In this document: piece after piece, positions 47,062 through 57,040 of the stretch
Layout: every line of letters starts with the position of its first letter
How positions within the stretch are numbered: position 1 is the stretch's first letter
NCBI RefSeq assembly: GCF_005954645.2
Contig: NZ_CP040695.2
Location: 1,798,001-1,862,000 of the forward strand
Reading direction: 5' to 3'
Length of the DNA stretch: 64,000 nt
DNA from: Nocardioides sp. S-1144
Lineage (GTDB): Bacteria; Actinomycetota; Actinomycetes; Propionibacteriales; Nocardioidaceae
Notes under the pieces: model-generated
Database searches by the model: none
Told to the model about the DNA's origin: nothing
What the model saw: the letters and a program-made list of their open reading frames with translations, nothing else
Program-made: the position numbers and the translations under genes

Positions 47062-48546
47062 ATGGGCGAAGAGGTCGACCTCCAGGAGTTCACCCCCGCG
47101 GACCGCACCCGGCACCGCGAGAAGGTGCGTCGGTGCCTCGACGTCTTCGCACGGATGCTGCGCGAGGCGGCGTTCGACACCGACGACCCGATGACCGGGC
47201 TCGAGGTCGAGCTCAACCTCGTCGACGAGGTCGGCGACCCGGCGCTGCGCAACGCCGAGGCGCTGGCCGCGATCGCCGACCCCGACTTCCAGACCGAGCT
47301 CGGGCAGTTCAACATCGAGATCAACGTGCCGCCCGCCAAGCTGCGCGAGGGCGGCCTGGAGACCTTCGAGGAGAACCTCCGGCGCAGCCTGAACGACGCC
47401 GAGGAGAAGTCGGCCGCGGTCGGCGCGCACCTGGTGATGATCGGCGTGCTGCCGACGCTGGCCGAGGGCCACATGGGCATGCACAGCATCAGCGCCAACC
47501 CGCGCTACAAGCTGCTCAGCGAGCAGATCCTGCACGCGCGCGGCGAGGACCTGATCATCTCGGTCAAGGGCGGCAGCGGCGCCGGCGCGGAGTCGCTCGA
47601 GACGACGTCCGACTCGATCGTCCCCGAGGCCGCCTGCACCAGCACGCAGCTGCACGTGCAGACCTCGCCGGACCAGTTCGCGGCGTACTGGAACGCCTCC
47701 CAGGCGATCTCGGCCATCCAGCTCGCGGTCGGCGCCAACTCGCCGTACCTGCTCGGCCGGCAGCTGTGGCGCGAGACCCGGATCCCGCTCTTCGAGCAGG
47801 CCACCGACACCCGCGGCGAGGAGCTCAAGGCCCAGGGAGTCCGGCCCCGCGTCTGGTTCGGGGAGCGCTGGGTGACCTCGGTCTTCGACCTCTTCGAGGA
47901 GAACGTGCGCTGGTTCTCGGCGCTGCTGCCGATCACCGACGAGGAGGACCCGCTCGCCGTCCTCGAGTCCGGCGGCACGCCGTCGCTGTCCGAGCTGCGG
48001 CTCCACAACGGCACCATCTACCGCTGGAACCGGCCCGTCTACGACATCAACAACGGCGTGCCGCACCTGCGCGTCGAGAACCGGGTCCTCGCCGCCGGCC
48101 CCACGGTCGCCGACACGATGGCCAACGCCGCGCTGTACTTCGGCCTGGTCCGCGCGCTCGCGGAGAGCGAGCGGCCGCTGTGGTCGCAGATGTCGTTCAG
48201 CGCCGCCGAGGAGAACTTCCACGTCGCCGCCCAGCACGGCATCGACGCCCAGGTCTACTGGCCCGGCGTCGGCCAGGTGCCGGCGACCGAGCTGGTGCTG
48301 CGCCGGCTGCTGCCGCTGGCCCACGAGGGGCTCGCGTCGTGGGGCGTCGAGACCGAGACCGCCGACCGGCTCCTCGGGATCATCGAGCAGCGCTGCCTGC
48401 TGCGCACCAACGGCGCGGAGTGGTTCGTCGACGCGATGCGCGCGCGGGCGACGTCGGGCGGCGACCGGTTCGACGACCTCCGGGCGACGCTGCTGGAGTA
48501 CCGCGAGCGGATGCACACCAACGAGCCGGTGCACACCTGGTCGTGA
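47062..48546 (+). CDS. Glutamate-cysteine ligase family protein (GCS2-type carboxylate-amine ligase)
   Basis: 494 residues. 'TGLEVELNLVDEVGDPALRN' (Glu metal ligands), 'TELGQFNIEINVPPAKLREG', 'GHMGMHSISANPRYKLLSEQ', 'ACTSTQLHVQTSPDQFAAYW', 'LHNGTIYRWNRPVYDINNGV' and 'PHLRVENRVLAAGPTVADTM' together mark the GCS2 family. Members join glutamate to cysteine (glutathione or ergothioneine routes) or to other amines; in mycothiol-making actinobacteria the physiological product of this 490-aa clade is not certain. ATG 47062 is six bases from TATTGT. Confidence 0.88.
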   Translation: MGEEVDLQEFTPADRTRHREKVRRCLDVFARMLREAAFDTDDPMTGLEVELNLVDEVGDPALRNAEALAAIADPDFQTELGQFNIEINVPPAKLREGGLETFEENLRRSLNDAEEKSAAVGAHLVMIGVLPTLAEGHMGMHSISANPRYKLLSEQILHARGEDLIISVKGGSGAGAESLETTSDSIVPEAACTSTQLHVQTSPDQFAAYWNASQAISAIQLAVGANSPYLLGRQLWRETRIPLFEQATDTRGEELKAQGVRPRVWFGERWVTSVFDLFEENVRWFSALLPITDEEDPLAVLESGGTPSLSELRLHNGTIYRWNRPVYDINNGVPHLRVENRVLAAGPTVADTMANAALYFGLVRALAESERPLWSQMSFSAAEENFHVAAQHGIDAQVYWPGVGQVPATELVLRRLLPLAHEGLASWGVETETADRLLGIIEQRCLLRTNGAEWFVDAMRARATSGGDRFDDLRATLLEYRERMHTNEPVHTWS

Positions 48547-48549
48547 GGC

Positions 48550-49020
48550 TCACGCGCCCGGGTGGCCGGCCCGCCGGGCGTCGGCGGCCCGCAGGCGCGA
48601 CCAGCTGCGACCGACGCCGGTCGACGGGTCGCGCCAGCTGCGGCGGGTGACGACGACCATCGGCAGCGGCCGGTCGAGCTCGGCGGCCGCACCCCTGGCC
48701 GCGGCCAGCCAGGCGAGGTCGACGTCGAGGGCCTGGACCGGTCCGCAGCGGGCCAGCCACACCACCGGGGCGGTGCCGGGGCGCTCGACCGCGCGCAGCA
48801 TGGCCTCGAGGACGTCGGTGCGCAGCGCGTGGTCGAGCCGGCCCACCCGCCGGTCGAGCTCGACCGCGGTCGACACCGCACCCGGGACGCCGACGTGCAC
48901 GCTGGGCGGGTAGGCCCGCCGGGGCTCGTGGAGCACCTGGTGGACGACGGCGCGCCGCAGCTGCTCGCGCAGGTCGCGGGGGACCGGCTCGAGGATCGCG
49001 CTGGCGGTCGGCGGCAGCAT
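48550..49020 (-). CDS. Hypothetical protein (156 aa)
   Basis: From ATG 49020 (MLPPTASAILEPVPRDLREQ) it encodes an alpha/beta soluble protein: 'LRRAVVHQVLHEPRRAYPPS', 'LDHALRTDVLEAMLRAVERP', 'VVWLARCGPVQALDVDLAWL' and 'RPLPMVVVTRRSWRDPSTG'. Regular strand-helix order and high third-position GC support a real gene, and homologues of similar length occur in related genomes by my recollection, but I cannot name a family or function. Convergent with the ligase gene (3-nt gap). AACGCT six bases before the ATG is a possible leaderless -10. Confidence 0.65.
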   Translation of the reverse strand: MLPPTASAILEPVPRDLREQLRRAVVHQVLHEPRRAYPPSVHVGVPGAVSTAVELDRRVGRLDHALRTDVLEAMLRAVERPGTAPVVWLARCGPVQALDVDLAWLAAARGAAAELDRPLPMVVVTRRSWRDPSTGVGRSWSRLRAADARRAGHPGA

Positions 49021-49092
49021 CGGGCCAGCGTTCCACGGCGACGACACGTCCACCGGCGCCCTCCACAGGTGCCGCGAGGGCCGCGGGCGGTA

Positions 49093-49098
49093 TAGCCT
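49093..49098 (+). promoter_or_regulatory. -10 box TAGCCT, leaderless promoter of the universal stress protein gene
   Basis: TAGCCT, 7-nt spacer, ATG at 49106. Confidence 0.6.
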
Positions 49099-49105
49099 GC
49101 CCGAC

Positions 49106-49483
49106 ATGTCGACCGTGGTCGTGGGATACGTGCCCAAGCCCGAGGGCGAAGCTGCCCTCGACAAGGCCATCGAGGAGGCGCGGCTGCGGGGCTCCGACCT
49201 CGTCGTCGTCCACTCCTACCGGGCGCAGGGCGACGAGGGGGAGCCGGACCTCGTCGGCGCGCGCGCCAAGCTCGACGCGTCCGGCGTCGCCTACGACCTG
49301 CGCCAGCTCGTCCGCGGGCTGGAGGCCTCCGAGGACCTCGTCAGCGTGGCGGCGTCCAGCGACGCCGACCTGATCGTCATCGGGCTGCGCCGCCGCACGC
49401 CGGTCGGCAAGCTGATCCTCGGGTCCAACGCCCAGCGGGTGCTGCTCGACGCGCACTGCCCCGTGCTCGCCGTCAAGGCCTGA
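49106..49483 (+). CDS. Universal stress protein (UspA family)
   Basis: 125 residues, one Usp domain. 'VVVGYVPKPEGEAALDKAIE' at the N-terminus, 'SDADLIVIGLRRRTPVGKLI' and 'LGSNAQRVLLDAHCPVLAVK' at the C-terminus. The ATP-loop G-x2-G-x9-G-S/T is partly kept (GLRRRTPVGKLILGSNAQ), so nucleotide binding is possible. Role in stress survival is general to the family. Leaderless ATG after TAGCCT. Confidence 0.93.
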   Translation: MSTVVVGYVPKPEGEAALDKAIEEARLRGSDLVVVHSYRAQGDEGEPDLVGARAKLDASGVAYDLRQLVRGLEASEDLVSVAASSDADLIVIGLRRRTPVGKLILGSNAQRVLLDAHCPVLAVKA

Positions 49484-49511
49484 CCTGGACGTCCCGGGCT
49501 CCGACCCCTGG

Positions 49512-50702
49512 TTGGCAGCCGAGCTCGCGCGGCTGCTGCGCTTCGGCGTCGGTGCCCGCCACCGCGACGGCGGCTTCGGCTGGCTCGACGACGACGGCGT
49601 CCTCGACCCCGACCGGCCCCGGGCGCTGTGGATCACCGCCCGGATGACCCACGTCCACGCACTGGCGACCCTGCTCGACGTCCCGGGCGCGGCCGCGCTT
49701 GCCGACCACGGGCTCGCGGCCCTGGCCGGCGTCTTCCACGACGACGCGCACGGCGGCTGGTGGGCCGGCCTGGACGCCGCCGGGGCGCCGACGACGCGGG
49801 ACAAGACCGCCTACGAGCACGCGTTCGTCGTGCTGGCGGCGTCCTCGGCCGAGGCGGCCGGGCGTCCCGGCGCCGGCGAGGTGCTGGACGAGGCGCTCGA
49901 GGTCCTCGACCGCTTCGTCGACCACGAGCACGCGATGGTGGCCGAGCAGTGGGACGAGGGCTTCGAGCGCCTCGACGACTACCGGGGCCTGAACGCGACC
50001 ATGCACGGGGTGGAGGCGCTGCTCGCCGCCGCCGACGTCCGTGGCGACGCCGTCCTGCGCGACCTGGCGACGCGGATCACCACCGCCGTCGTCCGCGACC
50101 TCGCTCCGGCCCACGCGTGGCTGCTCCCCGAGCACTTCACGCCGGCGTGGGAGCCGGTGCTCGACCACCACCGCGACCAGCCCGCCCACCCGTTCCGCCC
50201 CTACGGCGCCACCCTGGGCCACTCCTTCGAGTGGGCCCGGCTCGCGCTCCAGGTGCACGCCGGCGCCGGCCCCGACGCCGAGGCCTGGATGGTCGACCAC
50301 GCGGTCGCGCTGGCCGACACCGCGACCCGGCTCGGGTGGGCGGTCGACGGGGCCGACGGTTTCGTCTACACCGTCGACTGGGACGGCACGCCGGTGGTGC
50401 GCGAGCGGATGCACTGGGTGGCCGCCGAGGCGGTCGCGGCCACGTCGGCGCTGCACCGGGCGACCGGGAACCCCCGGCACCGGGAGCGGTACGACGCCTG
50501 GTGGGCGCACGTCGAGGCCTGGTTCGTCGACCGCGACCGGGGCTCGTGGGTGCACGAGCGCTCACCGTCGGGTGGTGCGAGCACGCTCACCTGGACCGGC
50601 AAGCCCGACCTCTACCACGCCGTGCAGGCGACCTTGCTGCCCCGGCTGCCGCTCGCGCCCGCCCTCGCCGCCGCCCTGGCCGGGCGCGATGGGGGAGGAT
50701 GA
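49512..50702 (+). CDS. AGE-family sugar epimerase/isomerase (sulfoquinovose/aldose-ketose isomerase-like)
   Basis: 396 residues forming an (alpha/alpha)6 barrel. Conserved active-site segments: 'GALWITARMTHVHALATLLD'-type helix (RALWITARMTHVHA), 'KTAYEHAFVVLAASS', 'GLNATMHGVEALLAAADV', 'LLPEHFTPAWEPVLDHHRDQ' and 'HPFRPYGATLGHSFEWARLA'. The last two resemble YihS-type sulfoquinovose or mannose isomerases more than N-acylglucosamine 2-epimerase. The start is uncertain: TTG at 49512, or a CTG at 49485 that adds a conserved-looking DVPGSDPW. No ATG or GTG is available upstream. Confidence 0.87.
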   Translation: MAAELARLLRFGVGARHRDGGFGWLDDDGVLDPDRPRALWITARMTHVHALATLLDVPGAAALADHGLAALAGVFHDDAHGGWWAGLDAAGAPTTRDKTAYEHAFVVLAASSAEAAGRPGAGEVLDEALEVLDRFVDHEHAMVAEQWDEGFERLDDYRGLNATMHGVEALLAAADVRGDAVLRDLATRITTAVVRDLAPAHAWLLPEHFTPAWEPVLDHHRDQPAHPFRPYGATLGHSFEWARLALQVHAGAGPDAEAWMVDHAVALADTATRLGWAVDGADGFVYTVDWDGTPVVRERMHWVAAEAVAATSALHRATGNPRHRERYDAWWAHVEAWFVDRDRGSWVHERSPSGGASTLTWTGKPDLYHAVQATLLPRLPLAPALAAALAGRDGGG

Positions 50703-50707
50703 GCTCC

Positions 50708-51277
50708 ATGGCGATCCACATCACCGGTGACGACACGGCCGACGACATCCTCACCTCGAGCCCGTTCGCGCTGCTCGTGGGGATGATGCTCGACCAGCAG
50801 TACCCGATGGAGCACGCGTTCCGCGGCCCGGCCAAGGTCGCGGACCGGTTCGGCTCGTTCGACCCGCACCGGATCGCGGCCGCCGACCCCGAGGAGTTCG
50901 CCGCGCTCTGCGCGGTCACGCCGGCCATCCACCGGTTCCCGGGCTCGATGGCGGCCCGGCTCCAGGAGCTCGCCCGGATCGTCGTCGACCGGTACGACGG
51001 CCACACGGAGCGGCTGTGGACCGAGGCGGCCGACGGCAAGGACCTCGGTCGACGGATCCAGGCGCTGCCCGGCTTCGGGGCGCAGAAGGCCAAGATCTTC
51101 GTGGCCCTGCTCGCCAAGCAGCTCGACGTCCGCCCGCAGGGCTGGGAGGCCGTCGCCGGCGACTACGCGCTCGAGGGCTACCGCTCCGTCGCCGACGTCG
51201 TCGACCCCGGCTCGCTGCAGAAGGTGCGCGACTTCAAGAAGGAGAAGAAGGCCGCCGCCAAGGCGCAGGCCTCCTGA
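50708..51277 (+). CDS. HhH-GPD-type DNA glycosylase-like base-excision repair protein
   Basis: 189 residues. 'PFALLVGMMLDQQYPMEHAF', 'IHRFPGSMAARLQELARIVV' and the helix-hairpin-helix 'LPGFGAQKAKIFVALLAKQL' followed by 'GDYALEGYRSVADVVDPGSL'. No Fe-S cluster cysteines. This short class is annotated in actinobacteria as HhH-GPD base-excision protein; the lesion is unknown. ATG 50708 is ten bases from GGGGGAGG; an in-frame ATG at 50699 abuts it. The start region overlaps the end of the upstream gene. Lys-rich C-terminus (KKEKKAAAKAQAS). Confidence 0.88.
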   Translation: MAIHITGDDTADDILTSSPFALLVGMMLDQQYPMEHAFRGPAKVADRFGSFDPHRIAAADPEEFAALCAVTPAIHRFPGSMAARLQELARIVVDRYDGHTERLWTEAADGKDLGRRIQALPGFGAQKAKIFVALLAKQLDVRPQGWEAVAGDYALEGYRSVADVVDPGSLQKVRDFKKEKKAAAKAQAS

Positions 51278-51333
51278 CCTGCGCCGCAGCACGCGAGGAA
51301 GGTCAGCGGCCCGCTGTTCGAGCCGCGGTCGAC

Positions 51334-51738
51334 CTACCGTGCCAGCGTCGACCGGTGGCGCCGACGGGCCGTCGCCCGGACGCCGGTCGGGTCGTTCCTG
51401 CCCGTCCAGGCACCGGGGACGCCGACCGCCACGGACAGCAGCCCGTGCACGGAGCCCCAGACCGCGGCCTGCGACCGCGTGCGCGCACCGATCTTGCGGT
51501 AGCCGCTGCGGACGTGGGTCTTGACGGTGTTGAGGCCCAGGAAGAGCCGCTCGGCGATCTCGTCGTTGGACAGGCCCTGGGTGACCAGGACGATGACCTG
51601 CCACTCGCGGTCGGAGAGGTCGACCGGGGTGACGGCGGCCTCCACGGGATCGTGCTGCCAGGGCAGCGGGGGAGGGGCGGCCGGCTCGGCGGGAGGAGGC
51701 GGAGCGCAGATGACACGCGCGGTCGGGGGCTGAAGCAC
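51334..51738 (-). CDS. LuxR-type helix-turn-helix regulator without receiver domain
   Basis: 134 residues. A Pro-rich N-terminus (to ~45) and a LuxR/GerE HTH: 'VDLSDREWQVIVLVTQGLSN', 'DEIAERLFLGLNTVKTHVRS' and 'GYRKIGARTRSQAAVWGSVH'. Without a receiver domain it resembles stand-alone LuxR-type regulators. GTG 51738 is chosen because AAGGAG lies six bases upstream; the frame is open further. Divergent from the CBS-domain gene with 161 bp between. Confidence 0.8.
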   Translation of the reverse strand: MLQPPTARVICAPPPPAEPAAPPPLPWQHDPVEAAVTPVDLSDREWQVIVLVTQGLSNDEIAERLFLGLNTVKTHVRSGYRKIGARTRSQAAVWGSVHGLLSVAVGVPGAWTGRNDPTGVRATARRRHRSTLAR

Positions 51739-51899
51739 AACGTGCTCCTTCGAACGACAGTCGGCAGGCGGCTGTTGCACCACAGGCCGTCGATCTTGCC
51801 ACAACCTGCCACCACCCGGGCCACTCGGGCGGGCGAGCCGTGTCGACGTCGCCGACGTGGGCACCGGGAGGGATCGCGACCACGAACGAGGAGGCTCTG

Positions 51900-52331
51900 A
51901 TGGCTGTGGCTGCCCGCGACATCATGACCGGCGGCGTGCAGTGCGCCCGCGTCGACGAGACGGTCACCGAGGCCGCGCGCACGATGCGGGACCTGCAGGT
52001 CGGGTCGCTGCCGATCTGCGGCGCGGACGACCGGCTGCAGGGGATGATCACCGACCGCGACATCGTGCTCCGCTGCGTCGCCGAGGGCCTGGACACCACC
52101 CAGGCCGAGGTCCAGGACCACGCCGGCGCGGAGGTCGTCACCATCGGTGCCGACGACTCGGTCGAGGAGATGCTGAGGACGATGCGCGAGGCCCGGGTGC
52201 GGCGCCTGCCCGTGATCGACGGCCACGACCTCGTGGGCATGATCAGCCAGGCCGACGTCGCCCGGAACCTGCCCGACGAGCTGGTCGGCGCCCTCGTCGA
52301 GACGATCTCGGAGTTCCCGAGCAGCGGCTGA
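51900..52331 (+). CDS. Two-CBS-domain protein
   Basis: 143 residues containing a Bateman pair: 'ARDIMTGGVQCARVDETVTE' with 'LPICGADDRLQGMITDRDIV', and 'VEEMLRTMREARVRRLPVID' with 'DLVGMISQADVARNL'. Such modules bind adenosine nucleotides and often sense energy state; no effector domain is attached. ATG 51900 has GAGGAGG five bases upstream. Homologues are common in hypoxia/stress sets of actinobacteria. Confidence 0.93.
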   Translation: MAVAARDIMTGGVQCARVDETVTEAARTMRDLQVGSLPICGADDRLQGMITDRDIVLRCVAEGLDTTQAEVQDHAGAEVVTIGADDSVEEMLRTMREARVRRLPVIDGHDLVGMISQADVARNLPDELVGALVETISEFPSSG

Positions 52332-52444
52332 GTCCCGCGGGCGGCGCGGCGGGGCGGGCGCGACCGACCCCCGCGGGCGGGTCCGAGGACGAGGCCGATG
52401 GGGGGTCCGGGCGGGTCTGGGTCCGGACCTCACCCGGCGCGTGG

Positions 52445-52450
52445 CAGAAT
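52445..52450 (+). promoter_or_regulatory. Possible -10 box CAGAAT upstream of sigA
   Basis: CAGAAT lies about 110 nt before the sigA GTG. A TTGACG at 52466-52471 has no well-spaced -10. The 230-bp region between the CBS gene and sigA holds no gene; the promoter call is weak. Confidence 0.3.
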
Positions 52451-52561
52451 GTCGCAAGCGGCTCTTGACGACAGCGGTCCTTGTCGCGCCTTGAGTCCAG
52501 GTGGTGTCCACCGGCACCACCACCGCCCAGCAGCCAAGCGCATGTTCCACGAGAGGTGTTC

Positions 52562-54070
<1,509 letters not shown>

Positions 54071-54084
54071 CGGCTCGCCACCGG

Positions 54085-54112
54085 ACGCCGCTCACCGCGA
54101 GGTGGGCGGCGT
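54085..54112 (+). terminator. Hairpin terminator after sigA
   Basis: ACGCCGC-TCACC-GCGA-GGTGG-GCGGCGT, 15 nt after the stop codon. Confidence 0.75.
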
Positions 54113-54158
54113 TCGTGCGTCCGGGGGATGCGCGGCCCGGAGACTCGAGCCGGACGCA

Positions 54159-54214
54159 GAGCGCCAGGTCGGTCCGACGGCTGGGGGGCAGTCCGTCGGC
54201 GCGACCTGGCGCTC
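54159..54214. other. Long nested hairpin of unknown function
   Basis: A 12-bp perfect outer stem (GAGCGCCAGGTC / GACCTGGCGCTC) encloses an inner 7-bp stem (CCGACGG / CCGTCGG). It lies between the sigA terminator and the DUF7455 terminator, so it is not needed for either stop; it could be a structured small RNA or a repeat element. Confidence 0.5.
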
Positions 54215-54291
54215 GTCCAGGATGGCACGGCCGCGCGCCACGCGCACGGGATCCGCGAAGAATTTGCCTGGCCCGGTCGTCCGGGGACGAC

Positions 54292-54323
54292 GACGGCCCC
54301 GGACCAGGAGGTCCGGGGCCGTC
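54292..54323 (-). terminator. Hairpin terminator after the DUF7455 gene
   Basis: Perfect 14-bp stem GACGGCCCCGGACC / GGTCCGGGGCCGTC with AGGA loop, 12 nt from the minus-strand stop codon. Confidence 0.85.
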
Positions 54324-54335
54324 GGTCGTGCGCGA

Positions 54336-54560
54336 CTACTCGGTGGGCGGGGTGGCCGCCGTCGGGGCGAGCTTGTGGGTCTCGTCCTGGACGGTGGCGG
54401 CCACCTCCTTGAGCTTGTCTCCGTGCTCGCGGGCGTGGTGGGCGCAGAAGAGCATCTCACCGCCGCTCTGGAGCTCGACGCGAAGGTAGGCCTGGGCACC
54501 GCAGCGGTCGCAGCGGTCCTCAGCAGTCAGTGCAGCGCTGGGGGCGGTTGCAGTCGTCAT
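54336..54560 (-). CDS. DUF7455-type small zinc-ribbon protein
   Basis: 74 residues: 'LTAEDRCDRCGAQAYLRVEL' and 'GGEMLFCAHHAREHGDKLKE' supply CxxC and CxHH ligands for one zinc. This is the actinobacterial DUF7455 pattern, commonly encoded next to sigA; function unknown. ATG 54560 is preceded by CCAGGAA. A TAGAGA box about 25 nt upstream with TTGGAG 16 nt further forms a plausible promoter. Confidence 0.9.
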   Translation of the reverse strand: MTTATAPSAALTAEDRCDRCGAQAYLRVELQSGGEMLFCAHHAREHGDKLKEVAATVQDETHKLAPTAATPPTE

Positions 54561-54925
54561 TTCCTGGCCTCATCTCTACTCGGTCTGTCGCCAACTCCAA
54601 CGGTACGACCGGACCCAAGATTCCCGGCATCCGGTGTGACGCACGATCCCATCACGCGTGTCCTTCCCCCGTCGGACCGGTCCCACGCCCCGGACGACGG
54701 CGTCAGAGGGGTGAAGATCGTTCGGAGGTGTTGAGTTGTCGCTGGTGCGGAGGTGCTGCTGTCACGAGTGTGACGGCGGAACGGGCCCTGCGGATGCGGA
54801 ACGCGACGAGCGCTGTCGGATCGTGTCCACATCGTGACGCGGTCGCCAGACTATGCGGGGCCGGGGGCGTGCCTGCACCGACGGGCGGCGTGTCGCTAGT
54901 AGATTCGACACCGTCCCCGTCCCGG
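54561..54925. other. 365-bp divergent regulatory region between DUF7455 and parE genes
   Basis: No convincing gene. Open frames across it lack coding character. It contains the probable TAGAGA promoter of the minus-strand gene near 54585 and the TAGATT box of parE at 54900, plus a CACGAGTGTGACGGCGG stretch of unknown use. Confidence 0.55.
54900..54905 (+). promoter_or_regulatory. -10 box TAGATT of parE
   Basis: TAGATT at 21 nt before the ATG at 54926, giving a leader of about 14 nt. Confidence 0.5.
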
Positions 54926-57040
54926 ATGGGGGCGAGGTTCCCGCAGGCCCCAGCAGCTCGTCCCAGGAGTCCCACGATCGCCGACAACACCTACAACGCC
55001 GCCCACCTCCTCGTCCTGGAGGGGCTCGAGGCGGTGCGCAAGCGTCCGGGCATGTACATCGGGTCGACCGACACCCGGGGCCTCATGCACTGCCTGTGGG
55101 AGATCATCGACAACGGCGTCGACGAGGCGCTGGCCGGCGCCGCGCGCCGCGTCGAGGTGACGCTGCACCCCGACGGCTCGGCCGAGGTGCACGACGACGG
55201 CCGCGGCATCCCGACCGACAAGGAGCCGAAGACCGGGCTCCCCGGCGTCGAGGTGGTCGCGACCAAGCTGCACGCCGGCGGCAAGTTCGGCGGCGGTTCC
55301 TACGTCGCCACCGGCGGCCTGCACGGCGTCGGCCTCTCGGTCGTGAACGCGCTCTCGGCGCGGATGGACATCGACGTCGACCGCTCGCCCAGCAGCCAGG
55401 GCCTCAGCTTCCGGCACGGGGCGGCCGGCGTCTTCGTTGGCGAGGGGCCCGACGCGGCGTTCGAGGAGCGCAGCGGCCTGACCCGCAAGGGCCGGCGCGT
55501 CGCCAAGGGCGCCTCGGGCACCCGCATCCGGTTCTGGCCCGACCGCCGGATCTTCACCAAGGACGCCACCTTCGAGCTCGAGGGCCTCGTGGGCCGGGCC
55601 CGCCAGACGTCGTTCATCGTGCCGGGCCTCGAGCTGGTCATCCGCGACCTGCGCGGCGAGACCCCCACGGAGGAGAAGTTCCGCCACGACGGCGGCATCG
55701 CGGAGTTCACCGAGTTCCTCAGCACCGACGCGCCGGTCACCGAGGTGCTGCGCATCCAGGGGTCGGGCTCGTTCACCGAGACGGTCCCGATGCTCGACGA
55801 CAAGGGCCACATGACCCCCCAGGACGTCGAGCGCGAGCTCGGCGTCGACATCGCGCTGCGGTGGGGCACCGGCTACGACACCGAGCTGCGCTCGTTCGTC
55901 AACGTGATCGCCACCCCGAAGGGCGGCACGCACGTCGCGGGCTTCGAGGCCGCCCTGACCACGCCGTTCAACGAGGCGATGCGCGCCGCGAAGGTGCTCA
56001 AGGTCAACGACCCGCCCGTCGAGAAGAGCGACATCCTCGAGGGGATGACCGCGGTGGTCACCGTCCGGCAGGCCGAGCCGCAGTTCGAGGGCCAGACCAA
56101 GGAGATCCTCGGCACGCCGGCGGTGCGCTCGGAGGTCCGCAAGATCGTCGCCCGCGAGCTGACCGCGTTCCTCGGCTCGACCCGTGCCGCCGACAAGCGG
56201 CAGTCGCGTCCGCTGATGGACAAGGTCCACGGGGCCGCGCGCACCCGGATCGCGGCGCGCCAGCACAAGGACACGCAGCGCCGCAAGAACGCCCTGGAGT
56301 CCTCGACGCTGCCGTCGAAGCTGGCCGACTGCCGCTCGGGCGACAACGACCGCACCGAGCTGTTCATCGTCGAGGGCGACTCCGCCCTCGGCACCGCCAA
56401 GCTGGCCCGCAACTCGGAGTTCCAGGCGCTGCTGCCCATCCGCGGCAAGATCCTCAACGTCCAGAAGGCCTCGATCGGCGACATGCTCAAGAACGCCGAG
56501 TGCGCCTCGATCATCCAGGTCGTCGGTGCCGGCTCCGGCCGCACCTTCGAGCTCGAGGCCCGGCGCTACGGCCGGATCATCTTCATGGCCGACGCCGACT
56601 CCGACGGCGCCCACATCCGCTGCCTGCTGGCGACGCTGTTCTTCAAGTACATGCCCGACCTGATCACCGCCGGCCGGGTCTACACCGCCGTGCCGCCGCT
56701 GCACCGCATCGAGGTCTCCAACCCGCGCAAGGGCCAGGAGAAGTACGTCTACACCTACTCCGACGACGAGCTGCAGCGCAAGCTCGCCGAGCTGAAGAAG
56801 AAGAACATCCGCTGGAAGGACCCGGTGCAGCGCTACAAGGGTCTGGGCGAGATGGACGCCGACCAGCTGGCCGAGACCACGATGGACCCCCGCCACCGCA
56901 CCCTGCGCAAGCTCACCGTCGACGACGCCGACGTCGCCGCCAGCGTCTTCGAGCTGCTGATGGGCTCCGACGTCGCACCGCGCAAGGAGTTCATCGTCCA
57001 GGGCGCCTACGAGGTCGACGTCGAGGCGCTCGACGCGTGA
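54926..57040 (+). CDS. parE: DNA topoisomerase IV subunit B (ParE)
   Basis: 704 residues. GHKL ATPase: 'AVRKRPGMYIGSTDTRGLMH', 'IIDNGVDEALAGAARRVEVT' (catalytic Glu/Asn), 'HDDGRGIPTDKEPKTGLPGV' and 'GGLHGVGLSVVNALS'. Transducer, then Toprim: 'TELFIVEGDSALGTAKLARN', 'MADADSDGAHIRCLLATLFF' and 'QRYKGLGEMDADQLAETTMD'. It works with ParC to decatenate daughter chromosomes. Position opposite a ParC-type subunit at 60440 supports ParE rather than GyrB. ATG 54926 precedes a short basic N-terminus. The stop overlaps the next GTG. Confidence 0.92.
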   Translation: MGARFPQAPAARPRSPTIADNTYNAAHLLVLEGLEAVRKRPGMYIGSTDTRGLMHCLWEIIDNGVDEALAGAARRVEVTLHPDGSAEVHDDGRGIPTDKEPKTGLPGVEVVATKLHAGGKFGGGSYVATGGLHGVGLSVVNALSARMDIDVDRSPSSQGLSFRHGAAGVFVGEGPDAAFEERSGLTRKGRRVAKGASGTRIRFWPDRRIFTKDATFELEGLVGRARQTSFIVPGLELVIRDLRGETPTEEKFRHDGGIAEFTEFLSTDAPVTEVLRIQGSGSFTETVPMLDDKGHMTPQDVERELGVDIALRWGTGYDTELRSFVNVIATPKGGTHVAGFEAALTTPFNEAMRAAKVLKVNDPPVEKSDILEGMTAVVTVRQAEPQFEGQTKEILGTPAVRSEVRKIVARELTAFLGSTRAADKRQSRPLMDKVHGAARTRIAARQHKDTQRRKNALESSTLPSKLADCRSGDNDRTELFIVEGDSALGTAKLARNSEFQALLPIRGKILNVQKASIGDMLKNAECASIIQVVGAGSGRTFELEARRYGRIIFMADADSDGAHIRCLLATLFFKYMPDLITAGRVYTAVPPLHRIEVSNPRKGQEKYVYTYSDDELQRKLAELKKKNIRWKDPVQRYKGLGEMDADQLAETTMDPRHRTLRKLTVDDADVAASVFELLMGSDVAPRKEFIVQGAYEVDVEALDA

